The notes beneath the pieces were generated by a model. It saw only the letters and a list, made by a program, of their open reading frames with translations. It did no database searches and was not told where the DNA came from. 64,000 nucleotides of DNA from JAJDOD01 sp039024895. GTDB taxonomy: Bacteria; Pseudomonadota; Alphaproteobacteria; Rhodobacterales; Rhodobacteraceae. Location of the stretch: positions 62,001 to 126,000 of the forward strand of contig JBCCPJ010000007.1 of NCBI GenBank assembly GCA_039024895.1, in the 5' to 3' direction. Below are positions 1-8,131 of the stretch, piece by piece. The first letter of the stretch is position 1. Each line of letters begins with the position of its first letter. Both the position numbers and the translations under genes were made by a program.

Positions 1-418
1 TTTCGATCAGCACTTCATCATTTTCAGTACCAGCCAAGACACCTTTGAAGCGTTTGCGGCCGTCAATCATGTCTGTTGATTCGATTTTGGCTACATAACC
101 TTCCCAGATGTCGAAATCCTTCAGGCGGGTAAGGGGACGGTCGATCCCTGGGGACGATACTTCCAGGGTGTATTGGTCCTCAATCGGGTCTTCCACATCG
201 AGCGTAGCGCTCACGGCTGTGGAAATTGCCGCACAGTCATCGACCTCGATACCACCGTCTGGCTTTTCCGCCATAATTTGCAACGTAGCGGTTTTCCCGC
301 CTTGCAAACGGACGCGCACAAGCTCGAACCCCATATCCTCGATCACCGGGGTGATAATCTCGGCAAGGCGGCGGTCCATACTGGTTTTTGCAATCAGATC
401 AGACATGCGTTCAGACAT
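1..418 (-). CDS. rimP: Ribosome maturation factor RimP (partial, 3' end outside window)
   Basis: The 139 visible codons read as the N-terminal two thirds of RimP, a cytoplasmic protein needed for 30S subunit maturation. Family-typical stretches include GFELVRVRL, DDCAAIS and VSSPGIDRPL. The family is usually 150-200 residues, so the C-terminal Sm-like domain runs off the window; nusA would be expected next. The chosen ATG at 418 follows directly after a run of seven T (minus strand) belonging to a terminator-like hairpin, so no Shine-Dalgarno sequence fits in front of it. A second in-frame ATG at 406 also lacks one. Confidence 0.93.
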   Translation of the reverse strand, partial: MSERMSDLIAKTSMDRRLAEIITPVIEDMGFELVRVRLQGGKTATLQIMAEKPDGGIEVDDCAAISTAVSATLDVEDPIEDQYTLEVSSPGIDRPLTRLKDFDIWEGYVAKIESTDMIDGRKRFKGVLAGTENDEVLIE

Positions 419-441
419 AAAAAAACGGGCCAGCGGGCCCG
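419..441 (-). terminator. Intrinsic-terminator-like hairpin abutting rimP (possible attenuator)
   Basis: On the minus strand CGGGCC and GGCCCG pair around a 4-nt loop (426-441) and are followed by seven T (419-425), then immediately by the rimP start codon. The nearest upstream gene on this strand already has its own terminator at 871-888. The hairpin may therefore end a leader RNA and attenuate the rimP operon. The structure is seen; attenuation is inferred. Confidence 0.6.
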
Positions 442-870
442 TGGTGTTTTCCGGTGGAGCCTCGGGGGTGGAAGCCGAGACGCCGCTGATGAAGTGTAGT
501 TATGCGCTTCCGCTAGCTTGTGCAAGGGTTCATTGTGGCCGGGCCCATTTGAGCCATTCTACACGCCAATTGCTTCTGTCATGTGCGGCATCGGCACAAT
601 CTACAGCGCTCAAATAGACCAAAGAAGCAGTCCAAAGCGTGTTTTGTCGTCGAAAATGTCCACGTTAATTTAGACTTAACAAATCCTAACGCACACACAG
701 CATCTGGGGGTCTGGGAAATGTTGTGCACATCGGGCACCGACGTGAAACCGACGCCATACCGATGCGATACCGAACAGGGTTCTCCGACGTCTACGCCTT
801 GTTTTTAAGCGTTAACGTCGGTACTTCATTCGCGCAACGCACGCACCCTGCGCCCGTTGCAAAAAAAATA
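442..870. other. Intergenic region upstream of rimP, no gene recognised
   Basis: About 430 bases between the rimP leader hairpin and the terminator of the next gene. No convincing ORF, tRNA cloverleaf or repeat is visible. It presumably contains the rimP promoter and a leader transcript on the minus strand. Confidence 0.5.
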
Positions 871-888
871 CCCGGCACAAAGGCCGGG
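871..888 (-). terminator. Rho-independent terminator of the CAP-domain gene
   Basis: CCCGGC and GCCGGG form a 6-bp stem with a 6-nt loop. On the minus strand it is followed by eight T (861-868). It lies 37 bp past the stop codon of the gene at 925-1560. A short T run on the other side could make it weakly bidirectional. Confidence 0.8.
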
Positions 889-924
889 CATTTTCTGGTT
901 GGTGGTTAGGCGAGTGAGTTCGGG

Positions 925-1560
925 CTAGCCGATAAAATTCTGTGTGAGCCAAAAGCGACCGCAATACTGAGCCTTCGGGTCGAAGGCCACGGCGGTGCTA
1001 ACTTTCCTGGCACTGCGGTCGAGAATGTTCCGACGGTGACCCGGCGAGTTCATCCAAAGGTCAACGATTTGACGGGCGAGCGAGGCATAGGAATGTGCCG
1101 GAAGCTGCTCTCCTTGATGGGTGGAAAATTTGCACTGGCTCGCGCTGAGAATACGGAAACGTCTATTGTCGATCTGATACCGATGCACCATGCCAATGTT
1201 CTCGGAACCCGTCCGAAAAGACAGCCCGGAAGCCTTGATACGTTGCTTCAGCGACGCCCGACCAGGCACAGTGCTGCGATGGGTGAGCTGTTGTTTCTTT
1301 GCCATCCAGATGCTGTGTTTTCGCGCTTCCTTGGCAAGCGGCGCTCCAGCGCTCGAAACGCTTGGAAGGCCCGCACGACACCTGTGGTAATTGACCTCCG
1401 ACCGTACCGCATCATTGAGGAGTTTCTGGTTGATGCGGCTCGCGGGAACAATGGTTTGTGCTGCCGTCTTCGATACTTTACGCGAGCATGCCTCTGCACC
1501 CGAAGGTGACACAAGCAGCAACGCCGCACCGGTCAAAACGACCGCAATCCCCTTTAGCAT
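925..1560 (-). CDS. Secreted CAP-domain (SCP/PR-1-like) protein
   Basis: This 211-residue protein starts with a signal peptide (residues 1-24; hydrophobic core VVLTGAALLLV, likely cut after GAEA). A CAP domain follows: SENIG near 118-122, WMNSPGHRRNIL near 168-179, and a C-terminal LTQNFIG. Bacterial CAP proteins are exported; their biochemical activity is mostly unknown. The gene stands alone, with its own terminator downstream. A second CAP-domain protein, a lipoprotein, is encoded at 8880-9410. Confidence 0.85.
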   Translation of the reverse strand: MLKGIAVVLTGAALLLVSPSGAEACSRKVSKTAAQTIVPASRINQKLLNDAVRSEVNYHRCRAGLPSVSSAGAPLAKEARKHSIWMAKKQQLTHRSTVPGRASLKQRIKASGLSFRTGSENIGMVHRYQIDNRRFRILSASQCKFSTHQGEQLPAHSYASLARQIVDLWMNSPGHRRNILDRSARKVSTAVAFDPKAQYCGRFWLTQNFIG

Positions 1561-1681
1561 TCCCCAGTTCCCTCATCACGATGCCCCACGCATCACACCC
1601 AATATGTGAAATTGGGCGAAACCACGGCAGTGCACCGGCAGACCTTGGGAAATTGATAACAAGCCAAACCGTTAAGAACAA

Positions 1682-1697
1682 AGTGTTGCGAAACACT
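1682..1697 (-). terminator. Probable terminator of proline iminopeptidase gene
   Basis: AGTGTT and AACACT pair around a 4-nt loop 15 bp past the stop of the gene at 1712. On the minus strand a T-rich tract (TTGTTCTT) follows. The stem is short, so this is a moderate call. Confidence 0.5.
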
Positions 1698-1711
1698 CGG
1701 CAATTCATCGC

Positions 1712-2701
1712 TTAAGAAAGCCGCGACGCATTGTTCGATTTTATGGCATCCGTCGCCCGCACCAGCTCCGCGCTTATGCCTGGTTCGCTTAGGGCATGGC
1801 CTGCTCTGGGAACGATACGAAGTCGCGCTGCCTTCCAGGCTTTGGTCAAACGGTAAGCCCCACTGGGAGGACAGATCATGTCGTAGCGGCCCTGAACAAC
1901 GACACCGGATATGTCCGCGATGCGGTCCAAGTTACTTTCAATCCAGCCGTCTTTCTCCAGAAAGCCACGATTCGAGAAGTAGTGGTTCTCCAACCGTGCG
2001 AACGCGCGCGCGAACTCAGCCGGACTGTCACCCACGGCACCATCATTGCGGATTGAGGCGAGCGAATTCTCCCAACTGGCCCAAGCGCGCGCATAGCGCG
2101 TCTCGCTCGCCCGATTGCCTGTAAACAGCCGACGAGAATAGGCGGCGATCAGGTCTCCGTGCTCGTCTTCTGGAATTGGACTTGTGAAGTTTCGCCACAC
2201 ATCCGGCCAGAACTGAGCGGCGCCGCCGCCATAAAACCAATTCAATTCCGCCTGCGTCATGAGGAAAACACTTCGCAGCACAAGCTGTCCAACACGGTCC
2301 GGGTGGCTTATCGCATAGATCAGCGCCAGCGTCGCACCCCAGCTTCCGCCAAAAACGACCCACCTATCGATGCCGAGCGTTTCTCTGATGAGTTCGATGT
2401 CTCGCACGAGATGCCATGTGGTATTCTCCTCGACGCTAGCATGTGGCCGGGACCGACCGCACCCGCGCTGATCGAAAAGCACGATCCTATACGCGTTTGG
2501 ATCGAAGTAGCGTCGCATCGTCGGACTGCAGCCGCCACCGGGACCTCCATGGAGCACTACCGTGGGCAACCCGTCAGGATTACCACATTGCTCCACGTAA
2601 ACGCGGTGACCTTCGCCCACATCCAAAACACGCTGATCGAATGGTTCGATCGGCGGATAAAGGTAATGTGACGCAGTCTTTTTGTCTGACGCTCGGTCCA
2701 T
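1712..2701 (-). CDS. pip: Proline iminopeptidase (prolyl aminopeptidase, family S33)
   Basis: An alpha/beta-hydrolase of 329 residues that removes N-terminal proline from peptides in the cytoplasm. The oxyanion motif HGGPGGG is near residues 51-57, the nucleophile elbow GGSWG has its serine near 120, and GRYDMICP and RAGHALSE supply the expected Asp and His. Family length is about 310-330. A start at 2758 would add 19 residues and leave only 12 bp to the divergent ubiG, so the internal ATG (MDRASD) is preferred. Confidence 0.92.
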   Translation of the reverse strand: MDRASDKKTASHYLYPPIEPFDQRVLDVGEGHRVYVEQCGNPDGLPTVVLHGGPGGGCSPTMRRYFDPNAYRIVLFDQRGCGRSRPHASVEENTTWHLVRDIELIRETLGIDRWVVFGGSWGATLALIYAISHPDRVGQLVLRSVFLMTQAELNWFYGGGAAQFWPDVWRNFTSPIPEDEHGDLIAAYSRRLFTGNRASETRYARAWASWENSLASIRNDGAVGDSPAEFARAFARLENHYFSNRGFLEKDGWIESNLDRIADISGVVVQGRYDMICPPSGAYRLTKAWKAARLRIVPRAGHALSEPGISAELVRATDAIKSNNASRLS

Positions 2702-2770
2702 TGGCGACCTATATACACATGGGCGGGCCTTGACACGGCTTTTAATCTGATTCCCCAACGAGGGTTACAA

Positions 2771-3514
2771 ATGGCAGCATTGACGAACACAGTCGATCCG
2801 CTGGAGGTCGAAAAGTTCCAATCCATGGCAGCTGACTGGTGGGACCCCTTTGGGAAGTTCAAGCCGCTGCACATGCTAAATCCTTGCAGACTTGACTACA
2901 TCACCTCCCAGATAGCCGCCGAATTTGATCGCGATTTGAGCATCGATACCCCATTCGAGGGTTTGCGTATTCTCGACATTGGATGCGGCGGGGGGTTGTT
3001 GTCGGAGCCCATGGCAAGGCTCGGTTGTAATGTTGTTGGTGCCGACGCTGCTGAGGGCAATATCAGCGTTGCTAAGGCCCACGCAGAAGAGCAGGGCATA
3101 AGTATCACATATGTAAACACCACTGCAGAAGCACTGGCCGCTGCGGGAGAGCGCTTCGACGTGATCCTAAATATGGAAGTCGTGGAACATGTGGCGGACC
3201 CCTTGGGGTATTTGACGGCTTGTCATGACCTTCTCAAAACAGGCGGTCTTATGGTCTGTTCAACGATCAATCGTAATCTGAAGAGCTATCTATTGGCCAT
3301 TGTCGGAGCAGAACTCGTAATGAGGTGGCTCCCCAAAGGAACGCATGATTGGTCCAAGTTCATCACACCTGGAGAACTTTTCGACTTGTTGAAGAAAGCA
3401 GGTCTCGATCCCGTGGACCGCAAAGGCTTTGTATTCAACCCGCTTTCGCAGGCATGGACTCTGTCGAGCCGCGATCTCAACGTGAACTATGTTACGACTT
3501 CTCTTCGCCCATAA
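2771..3514 (+). CDS. ubiG: Ubiquinone biosynthesis O-methyltransferase
   Basis: A SAM-dependent methyltransferase of 247 residues that catalyses the two O-methylations of ubiquinone synthesis at the membrane face. The N-terminal EVEKFQSMAADWWDPFGKFK is diagnostic for UbiG; the SAM-binding DIGCGGGLLSEP is near residues 69-80 and NMEVVEHV near 134-141. It is divergent from pip. Its last 23 bp overlap, tail to tail, the end of the MarR gene on the other strand. Confidence 0.95.
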   Translation: MAALTNTVDPLEVEKFQSMAADWWDPFGKFKPLHMLNPCRLDYITSQIAAEFDRDLSIDTPFEGLRILDIGCGGGLLSEPMARLGCNVVGADAAEGNISVAKAHAEEQGISITYVNTTAEALAAAGERFDVILNMEVVEHVADPLGYLTACHDLLKTGGLMVCSTINRNLKSYLLAIVGAELVMRWLPKGTHDWSKFITPGELFDLLKKAGLDPVDRKGFVFNPLSQAWTLSSRDLNVNYVTTSLRP

Positions 3515-3947
3515 GTAGCCTCCTGAGATCGCGGATGACCGGGAGCACATTGCGCACCTTCTCACGGCCAATTGCATCTACAGCGTCTTCAAGTATCGGT
3601 TGAATAGCGCTGTAGGCCGCGTCTCTAGCACTTATCCCGGCGGGGCTGATTGATACATGCTTTCGCCGCGCATCATCCCAATCGGGACGAACATGCACGT
3701 AACCGGCCCATTCAAGCTTGCCGATTGTGTTCGTCATTGCGCCGCGCGTCACATTGAAGGCCCGCGCAAGATCGGCGGGAGATCTCTCTCCCCCGCGCGC
3801 AAGCACATTCAGCACCGAGAAATGGCTCAATTCCATGCCTTTGGGCAGGGCCTTTGCAACCCGCGAACGCGCGAGTTGGTCGGCAACGAAAATCTCGCTG
3901 AAAAGCGCGATGGCCAGAGGATCGTTTATGCTCTTCTGGTCAGCCAT
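3492..3947 (-). CDS. MarR-family transcriptional regulator
   Basis: A 151-residue winged-helix regulator: MELSHFSVLNVLARGGERSP leads into the helix-turn-helix (SPADLARAFNVTRGAMTNTIGKL without gap at about 57-79), and DWDDARRKHVSIS forms the wing. The start at 3947 gives an 8-bp overlap (ATGGCTGA) with the stop of the nitrilase-like gene, which suggests translational coupling. A longer reading frame back to 4184 lies inside that gene and is rejected. The ligand is not evident. It is most likely a housekeeping member of the marR-nit-grxC-comF run. Confidence 0.87.
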   Translation of the reverse strand: MADQKSINDPLAIALFSEIFVADQLARSRVAKALPKGMELSHFSVLNVLARGGERSPADLARAFNVTRGAMTNTIGKLEWAGYVHVRPDWDDARRKHVSISPAGISARDAAYSAIQPILEDAVDAIGREKVRNVLPVIRDLRRLLMGEEKS

Positions 3948-4776
3948 CTCGTAAGACCTTGTAGGTGCGATCATGTGAAAGCGACGGCAGTCGACGGCGC
4001 GCATCTTGGACTTTCGATATGTCCAAGTCTGCACATATGATACCGGGTGCGTCACCGGCATCAGACACGACTGTGCCCCATGGATCAACGACGAGTGAAT
4101 GCCCCCAGGTACACCGTGCTCTGCCACGGCTCGCGTGATGTTGGCCAGTCTGAGCTGGGGCCAGCACATAGCTGCCCGTCTCAATGGCGCGGGCGCGCAA
4201 AAGTGGTTCCCAATGACCGGGGCCCGTGTCTGGAGAAAAGGCGGAGGGTACGGTCATTATTTGTGCCCCATGCTTAGCCAGGTCGCGGTAGAGATAGGGG
4301 AAGCGTATGTCGTAACAGATTGTCATCCCCAACGCGACACCATCCATTTGGGCAACAGTGGCCGTATCACCCGGCCGGTACCCGTCGCTTTCTTTGTACG
4401 TTTCACTCGCCGATAGTGCGACGTCAAACATATGGATCTTATCGTAACGGGCGGAAATGTCGCCGGTGGAATCAATCAGAAAAGAACGATTGAGAAAACG
4501 GCTATCTGCTTTTGATTTGAGCGCGAGGGAGCCGATCAGAAGCCAAACACCCGCTGTTGCGGCGGTGTTTCGTAAGGCGTCCAGCGTTTGGTCCACTTCT
4601 TCGGTAGTCAAAACAGAACTCTGATGCGTCCTGCTCGCCGAAACGCAGTTGGTGACCTCAGGCGTCAGTATAAACTGCGCGCCTTGGTCAACCGCCTGCT
4701 GCACGAAGGTGGTGGTGGATTTGAGATTTTCAGACGGGTTGTCCGAGCTGGTGACTTGAACAAGGCCAACGCGCAC
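3940..4776 (-). CDS. Carbon-nitrogen hydrolase, Nit1/Nit2-like (probable deaminated-glutathione amidase)
   Basis: A nitrilase-superfamily amidase of 278 residues. The Glu-Lys-Cys triad is visible: E40 in ILTPEVTN, K113 in YDKIHMFDV and C154 in MTICYDIRFP. The KIHMFDV and CYDIRFP signatures fit the Nit branch that hydrolyses deaminated glutathione, a repair reaction. It lies 5 bp from grxC, which fits a thiol-metabolism context, and its stop overlaps the marR start. The exact substrate is inferred from the subfamily. Confidence 0.87.
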   Translation of the reverse strand: MRVGLVQVTSSDNPSENLKSTTTFVQQAVDQGAQFILTPEVTNCVSASRTHQSSVLTTEEVDQTLDALRNTAATAGVWLLIGSLALKSKADSRFLNRSFLIDSTGDISARYDKIHMFDVALSASETYKESDGYRPGDTATVAQMDGVALGMTICYDIRFPYLYRDLAKHGAQIMTVPSAFSPDTGPGHWEPLLRARAIETGSYVLAPAQTGQHHASRGRARCTWGHSLVVDPWGTVVSDAGDAPGIICADLDISKVQDARRRLPSLSHDRTYKVLRDG

Positions 4777-4781
4777 GGCAA

Positions 4782-5039
4782 TCAGTCGGCCAGAAGCGGA
4801 TCAAGGCGGCCAGATCGATCCAACGCCGCCAAGTCATCATAACCGCCCACATGGGTATCACCCACAAAAATCTGTGGGACAGTATGCCGTCCATTGGCCC
4901 GTGACAGCATTTCTGCACGCTTCGAAGCGTCCCGGGAGATGTCAATCTCAGAAAAACTAACGCCCTTCTGCGAAAGCAGTCGTTTCGCAGCGTGGCAATA
5001 TCCACAGAGTGGCGATGTGTAGATTTCAACTGATTGCAT
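4782..5039 (-). CDS. grxC: Glutaredoxin 3
   Basis: A dithiol glutaredoxin of 85 residues with active site C12-G-Y-C15, the TVPQIF cis-proline loop near residues 54-59 and a GGYDDL glutathione-binding segment near 66-71. It reduces disulfides with glutathione in the cytosol. It sits between comF (26 bp upstream) and the nitrilase-like gene (5 bp downstream) in one apparent operon. Confidence 0.94.
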   Translation of the reverse strand: MQSVEIYTSPLCGYCHAAKRLLSQKGVSFSEIDISRDASKRAEMLSRANGRHTVPQIFVGDTHVGGYDDLAALDRSGRLDPLLAD

Positions 5040-5065
5040 GCGGCGCTCCTTACCTGCGCCAGTAT

Positions 5066-5788
5066 TTAGGGTGTCTTTTCAACCCGCGCCAGTACCAGAG
5101 TAAAAACCTCCGATGCGCCTGCTTCGTAGAGCGCATCTGTTGACGCGGTTAGGGTGGCACCAGATGTCATAACGTCATCGATGATGCAAACGGGCCGCCC
5201 GCGTAAGCGCTCGATACGTTTTTCATTTGGACGGATTGCATCGCGAAGGTTGGCGTATCTTTCCTCAAAGGTCATGCCGTCCTGCTTCGGGGTTCGCCGG
5301 GCGCGCTGGAGAGCGTCTGGCACATATTCCAAACCCGTTTTTTGCGCCAATCCTCGCGAAAGTTCGACGGCTTGATTGTATCTGCGGGTCAACAAACGGG
5401 TCCAATGGGCTGGTACAGGGACAAGCACCGCATCCTCCGGTAGAATTTGATTGCCAGCCCGCGACATCCAAGAGGCACAGGCTGGAACAAGATCCAACCT
5501 ATCCGAGTGCTTAAGCGACAGCACCACTCGGCGCCCCAAGTCCTTGTACGAAACGGCGGCACGCCCAGCCCGCCAAGGCCACGGTGCGGCAAGGCATTCG
5601 TCGCACAAAACCCGCTCGCCCTCACTCCCCGGTAGCGAGACACCGCAAGTGTCGCAGACAAGACCGTCCAGAAACGGCGTTTGAGCCCAACATTCACCGC
5701 ACAGCCCGCCCTGTTCTTCCACGCGGTGATCACAGAGAATGCACTGATCCGGGTAGATCAACGAAACGGCACGTTGCAATTGACGCAT
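5066..5788 (-). CDS. comF: ComF-family phosphoribosyltransferase-like protein
   Basis: A 240-residue protein. The N-terminus has two CxxC zinc-ribbon pairs (C16, C19, C30, C33; then CDTC and CDEC near 45-66). A type I phosphoribosyltransferase fold follows, with the PRPP motif CIIDDVMTSGATL at 201-213. ComF is involved in DNA uptake in competent species; in alphaproteobacteria its role is less clear. It is first in the run comF-grxC-nit-marR and divergent from the methyltransferase, with 23 bp between starts. Confidence 0.9.
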   Translation of the reverse strand: MRQLQRAVSLIYPDQCILCDHRVEEQGGLCGECWAQTPFLDGLVCDTCGVSLPGSEGERVLCDECLAAPWPWRAGRAAVSYKDLGRRVVLSLKHSDRLDLVPACASWMSRAGNQILPEDAVLVPVPAHWTRLLTRRYNQAVELSRGLAQKTGLEYVPDALQRARRTPKQDGMTFEERYANLRDAIRPNEKRIERLRGRPVCIIDDVMTSGATLTASTDALYEAGASEVFTLVLARVEKTP

Positions 5789-5811
5789 CTGTCCCTACCT
5801 TCCGCGCTACC

Positions 5812-6633
5812 ATGTCCAATACTCAGCCACTCACCGACCGCACCGCGCTTGATCTTCACCGGGCGCGCGCCTTGCGGGCCCCGGCGGAGTTCTTGCAAGA
5901 GGCGGTCGCCGTTGAGCTTGAGGAAAGACTGAACGAGGTTAACAAAGTATTTCGTCGGCCCCTCCTCATTGGACATTTCATGGCGCCGCTTCGCGCTTTG
6001 TTTCCGGCGGCTCCAGTGATCGCTGACGCCGACCGGCTCGATGTTTTGCAACAAGACCATGACCTCGCGATCCACGCGTTTGGTCTGCACTGGGCGGACG
6101 ATCCGGTGGGGCAAATGGTTCAATCGCGGCTCACACTGAAGCCTGACGGCCTGTTTTTAGGCGTTATGTTTGGCGGGGCGACGCTGCAAGAATTGCGCAC
6201 CGTTCTCGCGGAAACGGAAACCCGCATGCATGGTGGCTTATCCCCTCGCGTTCTACCGATGGGAGATATTCGAGACCTTGGTGGACTTTTGCAGCGTGCG
6301 GGGTTTGCGCTTCCCGTCGCGGATAGCAGGAAGCTTAAGGTTCGCTATCCAAGTTTTACTTCGTTGGTCCGAGACTTGCGAGGCATGGGTGAGACAAACG
6401 CCCTTGCACAACGAAATCGCAAAACACTAACAAAAGGCTTTTGGCAAACAGTCGAAGCAATGTACCAGGAGTACTTCAGCGATGGATCGCATCTCCTCGC
6501 GACGTTCGAATTAGTCTATCTGACCGGCTGGGCGCCTGCCGAAAGCCAACAAAAACCACTGCGCCCGGGGTCGGCAAAAACACGACTGTCAGACGCGTTG
6601 AACGTTAAGGAAACTTCGATGAAGCGTGAGTAG
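5812..6633 (+). CDS. SAM-dependent methyltransferase, BioC/NDUFAF5-like
   Basis: A 273-residue protein. The region LLIGHFMAPLRALFPAA and ADRLDVLQQDHDLAIHAFGLHWADDPVGQ resembles the BioC/NDUFAF5 methyltransferase branch, including the hydrophobic W-x-DDPVG motif. The usual SAM glycine-rich loop is weak, which is common in that branch. The ATG at 5812 is chosen because an upstream extension to 5584 lies wholly inside the divergent comF. The substrate is unknown; a complex-I assembly role is one possibility. Confidence 0.75.
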   Translation: MSNTQPLTDRTALDLHRARALRAPAEFLQEAVAVELEERLNEVNKVFRRPLLIGHFMAPLRALFPAAPVIADADRLDVLQQDHDLAIHAFGLHWADDPVGQMVQSRLTLKPDGLFLGVMFGGATLQELRTVLAETETRMHGGLSPRVLPMGDIRDLGGLLQRAGFALPVADSRKLKVRYPSFTSLVRDLRGMGETNALAQRNRKTLTKGFWQTVEAMYQEYFSDGSHLLATFELVYLTGWAPAESQQKPLRPGSAKTRLSDALNVKETSMKRE

Positions 6634-6697
6634 CATTTGTTGACGTATCCGCAGAACCGATTAGATCACCGCTACCAGTTGACCGGAGAGATGGGCT

Positions 6698-7759
6698 ATG
6701 CTCGACGCCAAGAATATGACAGTTAGCAAATTTCATCTGCCTTCGGACCACCCTGCTGTTCCGAATGAAAAAGTCGGCGTATTACTGGCGAATCTCGGTA
6801 CTCCGGATGGGTACGACTACTGGTCTATGCGCCGCTACCTGAATGAGTTCCTGTCTGATCGCCGCGTTATTGACTATTCACCATGGGTTTGGCAGCCACT
6901 TCTTCAAACCATCATTCTGACAAAGCGTCCCTTCACTTCCGGTGCGGCCTACAAGTCGATCTGGAACGAGGATGAAGGTGAAAGCCCCTTGATGACGATC
7001 ACCAAGGCTCAAACGGTGAAAATAAAAGCCGCAATGGCGGAGAGGTATGGTGATGATGTCGTCGTCGACTTTTGCATGCGGTACGGCAACCCTTCAACGA
7101 AATCGAAAGTGCGTGCGCTCGTTGAAGAAGGTTGTCGAAAGATACTCTTTTTCCCTTTGTACCCACAGTATGCGGGCGCAACAACGGCCACGGCGAACGA
7201 TGAGTTTTTCCGTGCTTTGATTAATGAAAAGTGGGTGCCGGAAGTGCGCACCGTACCGTCCTATTTCGCGCGACCTTCATATATTGAGGCTTTGGCGCAA
7301 TCGATCGAACGCGCCTATGCAGCCGTTGAAACAAAGCCGGACATCTTAGTCTGTTCCTATCACGGCGTCCCGAAACGCTACCTGCTGGAGGGTGACCCGT
7401 ATCACTGCCAGTGTCAGAAGACGACCAGACTGCTTAAAGAACGTTTGGGTTGGCAGGATACCGACATCATCACCACCTTCCAGTCTCGCTTTGGGCCGGA
7501 GGAGTGGCTTAAACCCTATACCGTGGAAGAGGTCGCGCGACTGGCAGAGGACGGCAAGAAAAATATCGCTGTTTGCGCGCCCGCATTTTCAGCCGACTGC
7601 ATCGAAACTCTCGAAGAAATCAACGAAGAAATCAAAGAGAGTTTCGAAGAAGCGGGTGGCGAACACTTCACCTATATCCCGTGCCTCAACGACGATGACG
7701 CGCATATCTCCGCGTTGAGCGAGGCAATTGAAGAGAGTTTGTTCGGCTGGGTCGCTTAG
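6698..7759 (+). CDS. hemH: Ferrochelatase
   Basis: Protoporphyrin IX ferrochelatase of 353 residues, the last step of protoheme synthesis, at the inner face of the membrane. Seen are LLANLGTPDGYDYW, RRYLNEFLSDRRVID, the active-site CSYHGVPKRYL with the iron-binding His, and ADCIETLEEINEE. GGAGAG at 6685-6690 gives good spacing to the ATG at 6698, so this start is kept; ATG 6716 is an alternative. Its stop shares two bases with the stop of a convergent small gene. Confidence 0.96.
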   Translation: MLDAKNMTVSKFHLPSDHPAVPNEKVGVLLANLGTPDGYDYWSMRRYLNEFLSDRRVIDYSPWVWQPLLQTIILTKRPFTSGAAYKSIWNEDEGESPLMTITKAQTVKIKAAMAERYGDDVVVDFCMRYGNPSTKSKVRALVEEGCRKILFFPLYPQYAGATTATANDEFFRALINEKWVPEVRTVPSYFARPSYIEALAQSIERAYAAVETKPDILVCSYHGVPKRYLLEGDPYHCQCQKTTRLLKERLGWQDTDIITTFQSRFGPEEWLKPYTVEEVARLAEDGKKNIAVCAPAFSADCIETLEEINEEIKESFEEAGGEHFTYIPCLNDDDAHISALSEAIEESLFGWVA

Positions 7760-7911
7760 GCCCGCTTCTCTTTTCGTTCCAAGTAAATCTGAAGTGCTGT
7801 GGCACCAATACCAATCGCCAGAAGTGCGGGGGTTACACGGTCAGCCCCGCTTTGTACGAGCAAAAGCATGGCGGCGGGCATAACAAACATGAGGGCGAGT
7901 AGAACACGCAT
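7756..7911 (-). CDS. Small hydrophobic protein (51 aa), function unknown
   Basis: A short ORF with AGGTG before the ATG. It encodes two hydrophobic stretches: MRVLLALMFVMPAAMLLLVQ, then TPALLAIGIGATALQIYL. It ends ERKEKRA, as expected for a small membrane protein with a cytoplasmic basic tail. Its stop overlaps the hemH stop on the other strand. The family is not recognised. The coding call rests on the ribosome-binding site, a clean hydrophobic pattern and tight packing against hemH. Confidence 0.6.
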   Translation of the reverse strand: MRVLLALMFVMPAAMLLLVQSGADRVTPALLAIGIGATALQIYLERKEKRA

Positions 7912-8131
7912 GGGGGCACCTGTTATCTTATAAGTTACCGACCATCGTAGAGTAACCTAACTGCGGGCAAAAATCAGGCGAAACCGCTAACCGACGCCAT
8001 AATTCGCCAAGAAACGTCGTATTTCAGGCAAATTCCCCCAAAACATGGGCTAACAGACACAAATGTTGGAAACAGCTAAACGCTTCTATTGTGACTGTTC
8101 ACAGCGCGTTAACTTTGGCCACGACTCAAGT

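Noticed and set aside
442..870. tRNA gene before rimP, as metY in E. coli
   Set aside because: No cloverleaf, TTCRA-like T-arm or CCA end was found on either strand.
2684..2701. GCTCGG-T-CCATTGGCG resembling half of the palindromic element found in the IS at 23 kb
   Set aside because: The second arm is missing and the bases code for the N-terminus of proline iminopeptidase; similarity is probably chance.
3948..4184. Longer N-terminus for the MarR protein
   Set aside because: The extension lies inside the nitrilase-like gene, in another frame, and adds about 79 residues that no MarR protein has.
5584..5811. Longer N-terminus for the methyltransferase
   Set aside because: It is the antisense of the comF start region; the ATG at 5812 gives the normal family start.
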